DNA of 64,000 nt from Komagataeibacter sp. FNDCR2. Lineage in GTDB: Bacteria > Pseudomonadota > Alphaproteobacteria > Acetobacterales > Acetobacteraceae. Below, in pieces: positions 8,290 to 14,777 of the stretch; within the stretch, counting starts at the first letter, position 1; each line of letters starts with the position of its first letter. The position numbers and the translations under genes are program-made. The notes beneath the pieces were generated by a model, which saw nothing but the letters and a program-made list of their open reading frames with translations, was not told where the DNA came from and did no database searches. The stretch lies in the NCBI RefSeq assembly GCF_021295395.1, contig NZ_JAIWOU010000001.1:2299001-2363000 (forward strand), given 5' to 3'.

Positions 8290-9319
8290 TGAAATCCTTG
8301 CCTTTTGGAGAGCGTGCGACACGAACCTCGCGCCCGGCCTCCAGATGGAAATCTATCGCCCGGCGCAGGCCGCGCTGCGCCTGGGGGTTGGTGTCGTTAT
8401 CGGCCAGCAGGATCACGCTACGGACCTGATCCGGTAGCTGCACGCTGGCCATGTTTCCGAGGCTGGCGGCCGCCAGCACCCGCATCTCCGGACAGGCGAG
8501 GGCGACGGACAGGCATGTTTCGATGCCTTCCCCGATCGCAACCGTCTCACCAGCCGGTGAATCCTTGAGTGATTTGCCCGAGGCGCCGCGCTGGAGGCGG
8601 ATTGATCCGCCCAGAAAAGCGCCGCGGATTTTCTTGGCGGCATTAAGAGCCGCCTTGCGCCAGGCGCCTTGTCCGTCCTGCGCCAGCCACGTCTGGTGTG
8701 TGGCGATATGTGCACCACTTCCATCCGTGATGGCCGCAAGCATGGCGGGAAGCGGCCCCCTGATCTCATGGCAGTAATGTTCCGGCGCGAAGCGCAGCGC
8801 ACGCGGGACGGAGGCCAGATCGGCCAGATGGATGCCACGGGCGGCCAGATATAAATCGACCGGCGTGCCGATGATGTCATGACGGGCACCCAGCCACATG
8901 GCGCGGGCATGGCGCCTGCGCTTCTCATCCGTCTCATCCGGATGGGCATCGACCTGGCGGGCGATCTCGCGTCGGTGCTCTTCCACACGTCCCATGTCGT
9001 GCAGGCCAAGATAGTTGACGGCCCAGCGGTATGCTTCCTTCAGGTCGCCACGGGTCATGACGGCAGCGACGAGGTCAAGCGCATCCCCCGTTTCACCTGT
9101 GGAGAAATCCCCCCATTTCCCGGCCTTTTCTCCATGCAGATGGATTGCCATGGACTGTCCAGGCTCACCCGCCACGGATCCACATTTCCATTCGGCACCC
9201 TGTCGCGTGCCACCGGGCAACAACGTCTGCACCAGCGCAAGCATATTATTGGCCAGCATGCGCGAGACCTCACGCGCATCGGGCAGATGAACGCCCGTGG
9301 TCACAGTTCGCTGATCCAC
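8273..9319 (-). CDS. Toprim-domain DNA primase
   Basis: This protein probably makes RNA primers for element replication. It has 348 residues. The N-terminal ~90 residues resemble the DNA-sensing part of phage primases (GAEWKCGSVAGEPG, HLHGEKAGKWGDFSTG). The C-terminal third is a Toprim domain: ETVAIGEGIETCLS (~255-268, with the catalytic Glu), RSVILLADNDTN (~305-316, with the DxD-type acidic pair) and GKDFNDAI at the end. It overlaps the 70-aa gene upstream by 19 bp and the helicase downstream, so primase and helicase are made together. Confidence 0.88.
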   Translation of the reverse strand: MDQRTVTTGVHLPDAREVSRMLANNMLALVQTLLPGGTRQGAEWKCGSVAGEPGQSMAIHLHGEKAGKWGDFSTGETGDALDLVAAVMTRGDLKEAYRWAVNYLGLHDMGRVEEHRREIARQVDAHPDETDEKRRRHARAMWLGARHDIIGTPVDLYLAARGIHLADLASVPRALRFAPEHYCHEIRGPLPAMLAAITDGSGAHIATHQTWLAQDGQGAWRKAALNAAKKIRGAFLGGSIRLQRGASGKSLKDSPAGETVAIGEGIETCLSVALACPEMRVLAAASLGNMASVQLPDQVRSVILLADNDTNPQAQRGLRRAIDFHLEAGREVRVARSPKGKDFNDAIT

Positions 9320-9513
9320 TTCTGCACGCGGTCGCGGCGCTTCTCCTGGCGCTTCAGCATGCGTTTCATGCGTCGGTTCGTACGCGCGATGCGCGCCTCC
9401 ATGATGCGGATGCGTAGTGTGCGGATGGTATGGCGCAGCCGGTCATAGACCGTGACGCACATGAACTGACCAAGCTGACCTAGTTCTATGATCACGATGC
9501 ACACGTCATTCAT
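9301..9513 (-). CDS. Small basic phage protein, function unknown
   Basis: The protein has 70 residues. It has a hydrophobic N-terminus (VCIVIIELGQLGQFMCVTVY), and the rest is an Arg/Lys-rich helix with repeating RMKRMLKRQEKRR-type charge. The ATG overlaps the upstream stop (ATGA) and the 3' end overlaps the primase start, which argues for a real gene in the replication operon. The basic helix could bind nucleic acid; nothing more can be said. Confidence 0.6.
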   Translation of the reverse strand: MNDVCIVIIELGQLGQFMCVTVYDRLRHTIRTLRIRIMEARIARTNRRMKRMLKRQEKRRDRVQKWISEL

Positions 9514-9797
9514 GGCATCGCTCCATCGTCCATGGCAGCGGCGATCATCTCCAGCTCATGCGCCAGCCGGTCGTGGCGCTGCTGGAGCAACTGGCGGTGA
9601 CGCGCACGGACTTCTTCCCATTCATCCACCGAGACGCGGCGGATTTCGTGGTGCCAGCAGGCGCGCACGCGGCGTACGCTCAGGCCAAACAGGGTTGCAA
9701 CCTCCACAAACGCCGCCTTGAGGCCGTGGCCACGGCGGGTTTCGACTTCGGTGCATATGGTGTTCTGGAACTGCTCGGTCATGGTGCTACCGGACAT
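9510..9797 (-). CDS. Small phage protein at head of the leftward replication operon
   Basis: The start at 9797 gives 95 residues and was chosen for a GGAG 9 bases upstream; 9812 is also possible, and the open frame extends to 9986 through repeat DNA. The core FVEVATLFGLSVRRVRACWHH looks like a helix-turn-helix, and the C-terminal half (RARHRQLLQQRHDRLAHELEM) is a charged helix. It may be a small DNA-binding or replication accessory protein. It is the first gene of a message that continues through primase, helicase and packaging genes. No family was recognised. Confidence 0.55.
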   Translation of the reverse strand: MSGSTMTEQFQNTICTEVETRRGHGLKAAFVEVATLFGLSVRRVRACWHHEIRRVSVDEWEEVRARHRQLLQQRHDRLAHELEMIAAAMDDGAMP

Positions 9798-10112
9798 GCG
9801 GCGCGTCTCCATGTTGGCCTTGGGTGAAATACCCGCGCGCTTGGGTGAAATACCCAACATCTTGGGTGTCCTCTCTGTCAGTCTCCACAATGTTGATGGT
9901 GGAGACACGGACAGGGAGGGACGAAACACACGACACGCCCAAGGGTGCGCGACGGGCTGGGGAGACCGTTCGCGCACCCGGTGCAATCAAGCGGGCGTGA
10001 GGCATGAAATCGTACACTACATACCGACCTTACGGGCCAGAGCGTTGCCGCTCCGGCCCGGTCGGACCACCATGGGGTTACCACACCAACACATGGAGGA
10101 TTCGCGAATACG
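9798..10112. promoter_or_regulatory. Divergent intergenic control region
   Basis: This 315-bp stretch separates the leftward replication operon from the short rightward gene at 10113. It holds the 21-bp-spaced repeats (entered separately) and the inverted repeat GTCTCCAC (9881-9888) / GTGGAGAC (9897-9904). It must contain the promoter of the leftward operon, but no convincing -35/-10 pair was picked out. Confidence 0.45.
9819..9868. repeat. Three CTTGGGTG repeats at exact 21-bp spacing
   Basis: CTTGGGTGAAATACCC occurs at 9819-9834 and again at 9840-9855, and a third CTTGGGTG starts at 9861. The starts are exactly 21 bp apart, two helical turns. Each full copy holds the small palindrome GGGT-N5-ACCC. 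The array lies just upstream of the leftward replication operon, so it is a good candidate for activator or repressor sites controlling that operon. An iteron role is also possible. Confidence 0.6.
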
Positions 10113-10259
10113 ATGGACAACAGCATTCCGGCGTCTCGTGCCGAAAACGAGGCCTTGCGGGCAGAGGTTGCGGCCCTGAAGGACGAACTGCGCAAGGCCA
10201 ACAAGTTGATTGACGAACTGAAAACCAAAGTAAGGCGCGCCACCAAAACGGGAGGCTAG
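10113..10259 (+). CDS. Tiny coiled-coil protein
   Basis: This 48-residue gene starts with MDNSIPASRAENEAL and has a GGAGG ribosome binding site about 14 bases upstream. Residues ~9-38 are a regular heptad-patterned helix (ENEALRAEVAALKDELRKAN, then LIDELKTKV) with Leu or Ile at the core positions, and a basic tail follows. It probably forms a leucine-zipper-like dimer. It points rightward, against the neighbouring leftward genes, and ends 2 bp before the convergent gene at 10262. The function is unknown; it could act as a small antagonist or adaptor of a phage regulator. Confidence 0.6.
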   Translation: MDNSIPASRAENEALRAEVAALKDELRKANKLIDELKTKVRRATKTGG

Positions 10260-10261
10260 GA

Positions 10262-10456
10262 TTACGGGCATAGCGACACCACGCTTCCCGCGTCCGGAAC
10301 ATCCTTGGGCGGGATAGCGGCCTTTACGAAATTTTCCAGCCCGGTTGCTATGTCGATGATCTCCGCAAGACTGCTGCCATTTTTCAGAACCATGGTGGCC
10401 TGATCGATGCACCAGCCCCGGAGATAGACGGGATCCTGCAATTCTTCCGAGGTCAT
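10262..10456 (-). CDS. Small phage protein downstream of Cro-like gene
   Basis: The protein has 64 residues. Its ATG overlaps the stop of the Cro-like gene (ATGA), so it is the second gene of that short leftward transcript. The sequence looks helical (LRGWCIDQATMVLKNGSSLA, then EIIDIATGLENFVKAA) and has no recognised motif. It would be expressed together with the early regulator, suggesting an early lytic or regulatory role. It is not similar to anything I can name. Confidence 0.65.
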   Translation of the reverse strand: MTSEELQDPVYLRGWCIDQATMVLKNGSSLAEIIDIATGLENFVKAAIPPKDVPDAGSVVSLCP

Positions 10457-10677
10457 GCAGCAGCTCCATCAGGTTGTGTGGTTTGAGGTAAGGGGTCGCG
10501 AAAGACGTCAGGACACACTTCGGCTGGGGTGATACCTGCCATGGCCGCGACATCGACCGCATATTTGGCGGGCACACTACGTCTGTTCCACAGCGACACT
10601 GTGGAGTGGTGCAAACCCAGGGTGGACGCGACCTTGGCGACGCCACCGGCCCGTCTGAGGATTTCCCGCGTGTTCAT
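10453..10677 (-). CDS. Cro-like regulator (YdaS-type HTH)
   Basis: The protein has 74 residues. The HTH spans residues ~10-55: GGVAKVASTLGLHHSTVSLW, then SVPAKYAVDVAAMAGITPAEV, as in YdaS/Cro proteins. It is divergent from the XRE repressor at 10760, the classic lambda-like switch. Its promoter (TTGACC 10713-10708, CAACAT 10690-10685 on the minus strand) contains a perfect operator. The predicted transcription start falls one or two bases before the ATG, so the message may be leaderless. It is presumably the early regulator opposing the repressor. Confidence 0.82.
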   Translation of the reverse strand: MNTREILRRAGGVAKVASTLGLHHSTVSLWNRRSVPAKYAVDVAAMAGITPAEVCPDVFRDPLPQTTQPDGAAA

Positions 10678-10684
10678 GCACGCG

Positions 10685-10713
10685 ATGTTGCAAAAAACAA
10701 CATGAAGGGTCAA
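10685..10713 (-). promoter_or_regulatory. Early leftward promoter with overlapping operator
   Basis: On the minus strand TTGACC (10713-10708) and CAACAT (10690-10685) are 17 bp apart. The 19-bp inverted repeat with ends ATGTTG and CAACAT fills 10685-10703, so a bound repressor would cover the -10 and the spacer. The same architecture recurs at 11614-11642. A weaker ATGTT-N6-AACAT lies at 10719-10734. Confidence 0.72.
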
Positions 10714-10759
10714 GCGTGATGTTGGCAGAAACATCCCCGCTTTTTTCCAGCGGGTCAAA

Positions 10760-11113
10760 ATGACACGCATGACCGAGCAAAAAACCATTGGCGCACGAAT
10801 TAGAACATTGCGCGAACAGTCTAAAATGGACCAAGCTGTCTTGGCTGAGGCAATCGGAACGGCTCGATCACATTTGACCAATATCGAACGCGGTCGGGCC
10901 AAGCCAGGAAGGGATCTGATGTTGGCTATCGCGCGCTATTTTAATGTTTCGCTTGATTGGCTTGCCAATGGGACGGGGGAACGCTGCTTGGTTGATCCGA
11001 TGACCCCCAAGGAAGCCCTTTTGCTTCAGGCATTTAGGGAGTTACCCGAACATGAGGCCGACCTTCATTTGCAACTCATTATGTCGCGCTCAACAGCCGG
11101 GAAAAACTCATGA
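10760..11113 (+). CDS. XRE-family prophage repressor
   Basis: The protein has 117 residues; a second ATG at 10769 is equally possible. Residues ~10-65 are a standard XRE helix-turn-helix (IGARIRTLREQSKMDQAVLA, EAIGTARSHLTNIERGRAKP). FNVSLDWLANGTGE then links to a short helical C-terminus. There is no S24 peptidase domain, so any induction by RecA-type cleavage would need another route. Its position opposite the Cro-like gene and beside the ATGTT-N9-ACAT operators makes it the likely lysogeny repressor. Base composition is more AT-rich than the flanking structural genes. Confidence 0.85.
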   Translation: MTRMTEQKTIGARIRTLREQSKMDQAVLAEAIGTARSHLTNIERGRAKPGRDLMLAIARYFNVSLDWLANGTGERCLVDPMTPKEALLLQAFRELPEHEADLHLQLIMSRSTAGKNS

Positions 11114-11559
11114 TCAATCGAAAGAGCGCCTTGGCGCTCTTTTTTGTGTCTGCACTTCCGGTTACGCCTTCTCATGCAGATTCTCTGCCAGATGAATATA
11201 TGAAGGTAGCCGTGTCTGGTGGCCGACGTCCTGTTATCGATATTGCTACTAACCTGCCAGAGAATATGCAGGTTTCCGTCGATGTTAACCCAGTTGGTGG
11301 CGGATTTGACGACGGCGGAACTTACACCGTTCATAACGGCCATGTGCATGTTGGTCCGCTTTCCAACAGCGGATATGACGCTCCGGCTGGAACATATAAT
11401 TTGCTCATTACAAGCCCAGTCACTCAGTTCCAGGCCGATCCAAAAGTGCAGGACTTGCTAGGGGACGAAGGTCAGAACCTGCACGGCCCTGATGCGAAGG
11501 AATCGGAAGTGGGAATGGGCAAGGTCATCGACATTCGCAGTAGTTTCACCATCAACTAG
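11110..11559 (+). CDS. Secreted protein co-transcribed with the repressor (possible moron)
   Basis: The protein has 149 residues. The ATG overlaps the repressor stop (ATGA). Residues 1-24 are a signal peptide: Arg/Lys start, hydrophobic ALALFFVSALPV, and an SHA-D cleavage site. The mature part is Gly/Asp/Val-rich and looks beta-stranded (HVHVGPLSNSGYDAPAGTYN, LLITSPVTQF), so it probably acts in the periplasm or outside. Sitting on the repressor transcript, it could be expressed in lysogens and alter the host surface. An intrinsic terminator lies within codons 5-12, so expression may be attenuated. No family name can be assigned. Confidence 0.72.
   Translation: MINRKSALALFFVSALPVTPSHADSLPDEYMKVAVSGGRRPVIDIATNLPENMQVSVDVNPVGGGFDDGGTYTVHNGHVHVGPLSNSGYDAPAGTYNLLITSPVTQFQADPKVQDLLGDEGQNLHGPDAKESEVGMGKVIDIRSSFTIN
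11122..11145 (+). terminator. Intrinsic terminator inside the secreted-protein signal sequence
   Basis: AAGAGCGCC (11122-11130) can pair with GGCGCTCTT (11133-11141), and a run of T residues extends to 11145. This is a strong GC stem followed by a U-tract. It lies 32 bp after the repressor stop and inside codons 5-12 of the overlapping gene. It would end much of the repressor transcript before the secreted protein is read. Confidence 0.75.
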
Positions 11560-11588
11560 CTTGTAGCGCACGATAGCACCCGCGCGGT

Positions 11589-11642
11589 ATGTTGCTTTTA
11601 TAAACATTTTCGCTTGACCTCACATGTTGCAATAAGCAACAT
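11589..11642 (+). promoter_or_regulatory. Rightward early promoter with two operators
   Basis: TTGACC (11614-11619) and CAACAT (11637-11642) are 17 bp apart. The 19-bp operator ATGTTGCAATAAGCAACAT at 11624-11642 overlaps the spacer and -10. A second, weaker 19-bp site (ATGTT ... AACAT) lies at 11589-11607, with its centre 35 bp upstream. The main site matches the one in front of the Cro-like gene, so one repressor should control both early promoters. This promoter drives the operon from 11675 to the integrase. Confidence 0.72.
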
Positions 11643-11671
11643 CTCTCCATCACCACCAGTGATGGAGAGAT
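11641..11671 (+). promoter_or_regulatory. Hairpin masking the ribosome binding site of the next gene
   Basis: ATCTCTCCATCAC (11641-11653) and GTGATGGAGAGAT (11659-11671) form a perfect 13-bp stem with a 5-base loop. The GGAGAG ribosome binding site at 11664-11669 lies in the right arm. RNA reading through from upstream would hide the site. RNA started at the local promoter (start about 11649) would lack most of the left arm and leave it free. There is no T-run, so it is unlikely to be a terminator. Confidence 0.55.
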
Positions 11672-11674
11672 TTC

Positions 11675-12004
11675 GTGCACAATATTTTGCGCGGATGCCC
11701 GGTCAGGCCGCTAGGTATACGGGGCGACGCATATGTTTTTAGTGATCATGCCGGGCTGACCAAAACCCTGTCCCGGGGGCAGCTTGCCACCAGGCGTGTT
11801 TTTGTCGGCCTGTTTGGCGGCGATGATACGTGGCTGCGGCATCATTTCCCCGTTGAGCTGAACTCAGACGGACAGCCGATCACGACCGATTTTTCGATGT
11901 GTACTGCCGCCATCTTCATGGCCGGCGCCTGCTCGATGGCTGATGCCATGGCGCAGGAAGCCCTCGATACGGTTCTGGACGGGATTGCTGGCCATGCCTC
12001 TTGA
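11675..12004 (+). CDS. Stand-alone homologue of the phage helicase N-terminal domain
   Basis: The protein has 109 residues, with a GTG start after GGAGAG. It resembles residues ~44-95 of the helicase encoded at 6436-8289. Both have CPV, then VGLFGG exactly 36 residues later and WLR exactly 9 after that, with LS-x-x-Q and H-x-P also shared. It lacks the ATPase part. A free copy of the N-terminal domain could compete with or recruit the helicase, or bind the same DNA or partner. It is the first gene of the operator-controlled rightward operon and overlaps the next gene by 11 bp. Confidence 0.68.
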   Translation: MHNILRGCPVRPLGIRGDAYVFSDHAGLTKTLSRGQLATRRVFVGLFGGDDTWLRHHFPVELNSDGQPITTDFSMCTAAIFMAGACSMADAMAQEALDTVLDGIAGHAS

Positions 12005-12260
12005 GCGTGGCCGCCGGCCAACAACGCCCCGACCGCCGCCAGTTCATTGCCGACCTCGGACACCACCCCCGCCACCAACATTGCCCCCACCAATGCGGCA
12101 TGACATGGGCAGCGAGAACGGTATCTGGGATTACTTGATGATCCCTATGGCTTTACTTGCTTGCTGCCTGTTTGCAGTTGTGATTGCCGGCATGCAGCAT
12201 TGGAATAAGCATCACGCTGTCTTGCATTCTGTCTGTACGGGGGAGAAGGGCAATGGTTAA
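11994..12260 (+). CDS. Pro-rich single-span membrane protein
   Basis: The protein has 88 residues. Residues 1-33 are exceptionally rich in Pro and Arg (RRPTTPRPPPVHCRPRTPPP). One hydrophobic span follows at ~49-66 (IPMALLACCLFAVVIAGMQ), then a short polar tail. The ATG lies within the 3' end of the preceding gene and the stop overlaps the next, so it is part of the operon. The neighbour at 12253 also combines a Pro-rich segment with one span, suggesting a pair. The function is unknown. Confidence 0.6.
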   Translation: MPLERGRRPTTPRPPPVHCRPRTPPPPPTLPPPMRHDMGSENGIWDYLMIPMALLACCLFAVVIAGMQHWNKHHAVLHSVCTGEKGNG

Positions 12261-12660
12261 ACGGCCTGCACCACCGCGCCCCAATCCACCCCCGAAGCCT
12301 TCCGAAGGCGGGTTCTTCTATGGGCTGATACCGCCTCATACCGAAAGTGAGCCGCCGACGGAGCCCAGGCGCATCATTGTTGGCGATGATCCGACAAAAC
12401 GTGAGCGGCCAGCAGCCCCCGATCCAAAGCCTACAAGGCATGAGAAGGGCGATAAACCAACAAAAAGATCGGAGATGTTTACCCAGTTCAAGCTGGGTGA
12501 ATACGAGATCGGCCCATCGTTCGACGGGATACCGACTATTATGATCTCGATGGCAGCAATTCTTCTGGCGTTACTCGCGATCACCATTTTTCAGGATCGG
12601 AAGAACCATCATCCATTGCCGTCATCACCGCCCATCTGCGCCCGAGGCTACGAGATATGA
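12253..12660 (+). CDS. Single-span membrane protein with Pro-rich N-terminus
   Basis: The protein has 135 residues. The start at 12253 has GGGAGAAGGG directly upstream, better than the earlier in-frame ATG. Residues 1-20 are Pro-rich (KRPAPPRPNPPPKP), a charged cytoplasmic-like region follows, and a hydrophobic span lies at ~98-116 (IMISMAAILLALLAITIF). The C-terminus is short and polar. It overlaps both neighbours. Paired with the previous gene it could be a membrane-acting phage product such as an exclusion or lysis factor, which is a guess. Confidence 0.6.
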   Translation: MVKRPAPPRPNPPPKPSEGGFFYGLIPPHTESEPPTEPRRIIVGDDPTKRERPAAPDPKPTRHEKGDKPTKRSEMFTQFKLGEYEIGPSFDGIPTIMISMAAILLALLAITIFQDRKNHHPLPSSPPICARGYEI

Positions 12661-12920
12661 AGCGCCCGCTTCCGCGCTGCTATCGCGTGCCGGCGCAACT
12701 TCTGCTGGCATCACGCCGGTTTTCGACCGATGCGCTGCTGATCGCGGCCGATGCCTACCGTGAGCTGGCGGCCGATCTGAATATTCACGGCTTTTCCGAC
12801 ATGGCGGAGCAGGCACAGAGCCTTGCCTCGCGATTGACGGACGAAGCCCCGGGGCGCGCCCAGGCGCTGCCCATTCTTTTCCCGACCCGACACAAGGGGA
12901 AAATCCATGGATATCATTGA
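12657..12920 (+). CDS. Small phage protein, function unknown
   Basis: The protein has 87 residues and begins with an ATGA overlap at the previous stop. It is mostly helical and moderately basic (RVPAQLLLASRRFSTDALLI, DMAEQAQSLASRLTDEA). No membrane span or known motif was seen. The start codon is credible only because of the four-base overlap with its neighbour. It shares the operon with the ParB-like gene. Confidence 0.55.
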   Translation: MKRPLPRCYRVPAQLLLASRRFSTDALLIAADAYRELAADLNIHGFSDMAEQAQSLASRLTDEAPGRAQALPILFPTRHKGKIHGYH

Positions 12921-13152
12921 TAACGAGGTTCTGCTTGAGCGCCTGAGCGTGGCGGACGCCCGTAAGGTGCGCATGTATCTGGCGAATGCCCGCAATCTGG
13001 ATCGCTATGGCCGCCAGCAGGCGGCGCTTGGTTATGACTGCACCGCGCTCCTTTGCACGCGCGATGCCGACATCTGCCGCCTGCGGGCGGAGGAGCTGCT
13101 GTTGAGCGCCCTGCAGGTCGCGCATATTCCCTTCCGGGGGCGGGTGTCATGA
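12907..13152 (+). CDS. Small helical phage protein, function unknown
   Basis: The protein has 81 residues. It overlaps the previous gene by 14 bp and the ParB-like gene by 4 bp (ATGA). The sequence is a run of amphipathic helices (VLLERLSVADARKVRMYLAN, then CRLRAEELLLSALQVAH). Three Cys are present, but they are not arranged as a metal site I recognise. Position suggests a role with the ParB-like protein. Confidence 0.58.
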   Translation: MDIIDNEVLLERLSVADARKVRMYLANARNLDRYGRQQAALGYDCTALLCTRDADICRLRAEELLLSALQVAHIPFRGRVS

Positions 13153-14777
13153 TGATTGCCATTGATAACATTCACGAAAACGGCAACATGCGCCGCGTGA
13201 TGCCCACGGCGGAAGCCACGGCGGCGCTGGAAGCGGGCATTCGTGAGCTGGGCATATTACAGCCGGTTCTGGTACGGCCCGACCCGGACGGCGGCTATAT
13301 TTTGATTGCAGGCTACCGCAGGTTAAACGCGGCGCGGAGTATCGGGCTGACCGAAATACCGGCTGAGGTGAAGCTGTTGAGCGAACTGGAAGCCGAGGCG
13401 GCGCAGGCTGCCGAAAACATCCAGCGTCTTCCCGTGGATCCCGTGGACCAGTGGCGGCATATCGAGCGCATGGTGGCCGATGGCTATTCGGTTCAGAAGG
13501 CTGGAGCCGCGCTGGGCATGACCGATCGCCAGATAGGGCAGATAAGCAGGCTGGGCCGGCTGGCGCCGGAATTACTTGATGCCCTTACGGGCCGTGAACT
13601 GCCTGGCTGGCGAACTTTAGGCGAGATATCTCAGGCACCGCACGAGATACAGACGGCGGCGCTAAAGCGCCATCTTTATCATGGCGATGCTGTTCAGTGG
13701 AACAGCATCGCGGCGGAGTGTGTCACCCGTCGCATCCCCCGTGATCGCGCCCTATTTGACGTTGCGGCATCGGGCATCGTGTTTGACGAGGATCTGTTTG
13801 CCGAGCCGGGTTCTCCCGAACAGTTTACTACCACGCAGGCTACCCGTTTCATAGAAGCCCAGCTTGAGGCCGTAGAAGACCTGATCCAGAATGGTGATGA
13901 GCCCGCGCTGCTTGTGGATTACAACAGCATGACGCTGCTGCCACAGCTTCCGGCCGGATGGATGTTTGCGGACAGTTCGGGCGGTGCAGACAAGAAGCTC
14001 ACCAGGCGCAGTCGGCACAAACGGGCATATGCCATCGTGCCGGTCAATCATCATCATGATGCCTGCAAGGTGGTATCGGTCATCATCAAGCCCGTGAAAA
14101 GCGTTGAGGCCGAACCGGCGGCCGATATGGAGGCGCCAGAGGATGAGGCACCCAGCGCAATCGGGATTGTCGGGCCGGAAGATAGCCCGGCAGAAGAACC
14201 ACAGATTACCAAGGCTGGGCATGATTTGCTGGCTGATGTCCGCACCAGTGCGTTGTGCAGGGCATTACGCAACCCGCTGCGCATGACGCCCGAAGATGCC
14301 TTTCATGCCCTTCTGATTGGCTATGTGGCGGATGATTCACGGCTGAAGGACATTCTGGCCGCATTGGTCTCACCCGCCGGTGACGTTCCGGAGCTTGATT
14401 TCAACCGGATGGCGGAACTGGCGGGTGAGGCGCTGGCGCGCACGATCAGTGTGGTTTCACCGCATAGACAGACTTCGACCTGGAAATCGGCGGATAGTTA
14501 TGCCCGGCCTGAGTATATCGGCGCCCTGATCAATGCCGATGCGCATATGCCTGAACTCGATACGCCCGAAATGCTGGCGCATGTCAGCGGAAGCACGCTC
14601 AAGGCCATTGCAAAGGACTATGCCCCGCGCGGCGAAAAACCGCCCGGAAAGGTGGCCGAGCTGCGCCAGTGGCTGGTCGGCCGTGCGCCCGGTTGGCAAC
14701 CCTTGCACTTTGGTGCGCCTGGGCCGGCTTGTGAGCCATGGACACGTGAAAGCATCCTGCAGGAGGATGCATCCTGA
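13149..14777 (+). CDS. ParB-like DNA-binding protein
   Basis: The protein has 542 residues. The start at 13149 overlaps the previous stop; the open frame begins earlier in shadow sequence. Residues ~1-95 are a ParB/RepB domain: IDNIHENGNMRR, LGILQPVLVRPDPDGGYILI, AGYRRLNAARSIGL and the box QAAENIQRLPVDPVDQW. Residues ~105-150 resemble its HTH (GAALGMTDRQIGQISRLGRL). The C-terminal 350 residues are not recognised. There is no ParA nearby, so plasmid-style partition is less likely than transcription control or a CTP-switch clamp role. It is the largest protein of the rightward operon. Confidence 0.85.
   Translation: MMIAIDNIHENGNMRRVMPTAEATAALEAGIRELGILQPVLVRPDPDGGYILIAGYRRLNAARSIGLTEIPAEVKLLSELEAEAAQAAENIQRLPVDPVDQWRHIERMVADGYSVQKAGAALGMTDRQIGQISRLGRLAPELLDALTGRELPGWRTLGEISQAPHEIQTAALKRHLYHGDAVQWNSIAAECVTRRIPRDRALFDVAASGIVFDEDLFAEPGSPEQFTTTQATRFIEAQLEAVEDLIQNGDEPALLVDYNSMTLLPQLPAGWMFADSSGGADKKLTRRSRHKRAYAIVPVNHHHDACKVVSVIIKPVKSVEAEPAADMEAPEDEAPSAIGIVGPEDSPAEEPQITKAGHDLLADVRTSALCRALRNPLRMTPEDAFHALLIGYVADDSRLKDILAALVSPAGDVPELDFNRMAELAGEALARTISVVSPHRQTSTWKSADSYARPEYIGALINADAHMPELDTPEMLAHVSGSTLKAIAKDYAPRGEKPPGKVAELRQWLVGRAPGWQPLHFGAPGPACEPWTRESILQEDAS

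Noticed and set aside
10017-10646. A 209-codon leftward frame across the small genes near 10.1-10.6 kb
   Set aside because: It is antisense to the coiled-coil gene and out of frame with the well-supported overlapping pair at 10262-10677.
13053-13148. A longer N-terminus for the ParB-like protein
   Set aside because: The extra 32 codons overlap the previous gene fully and read Arg/Cys-rich shadow sequence. The ATG at 13149 overlaps the stop by ATGA and starts the ParB domain directly.
13149-14777. A plasmid partition system (ParA/ParB) implying an integrated plasmid
   Set aside because: No ParA-type ATPase or parS-like cluster was seen nearby, and the surrounding genes are phage-like.
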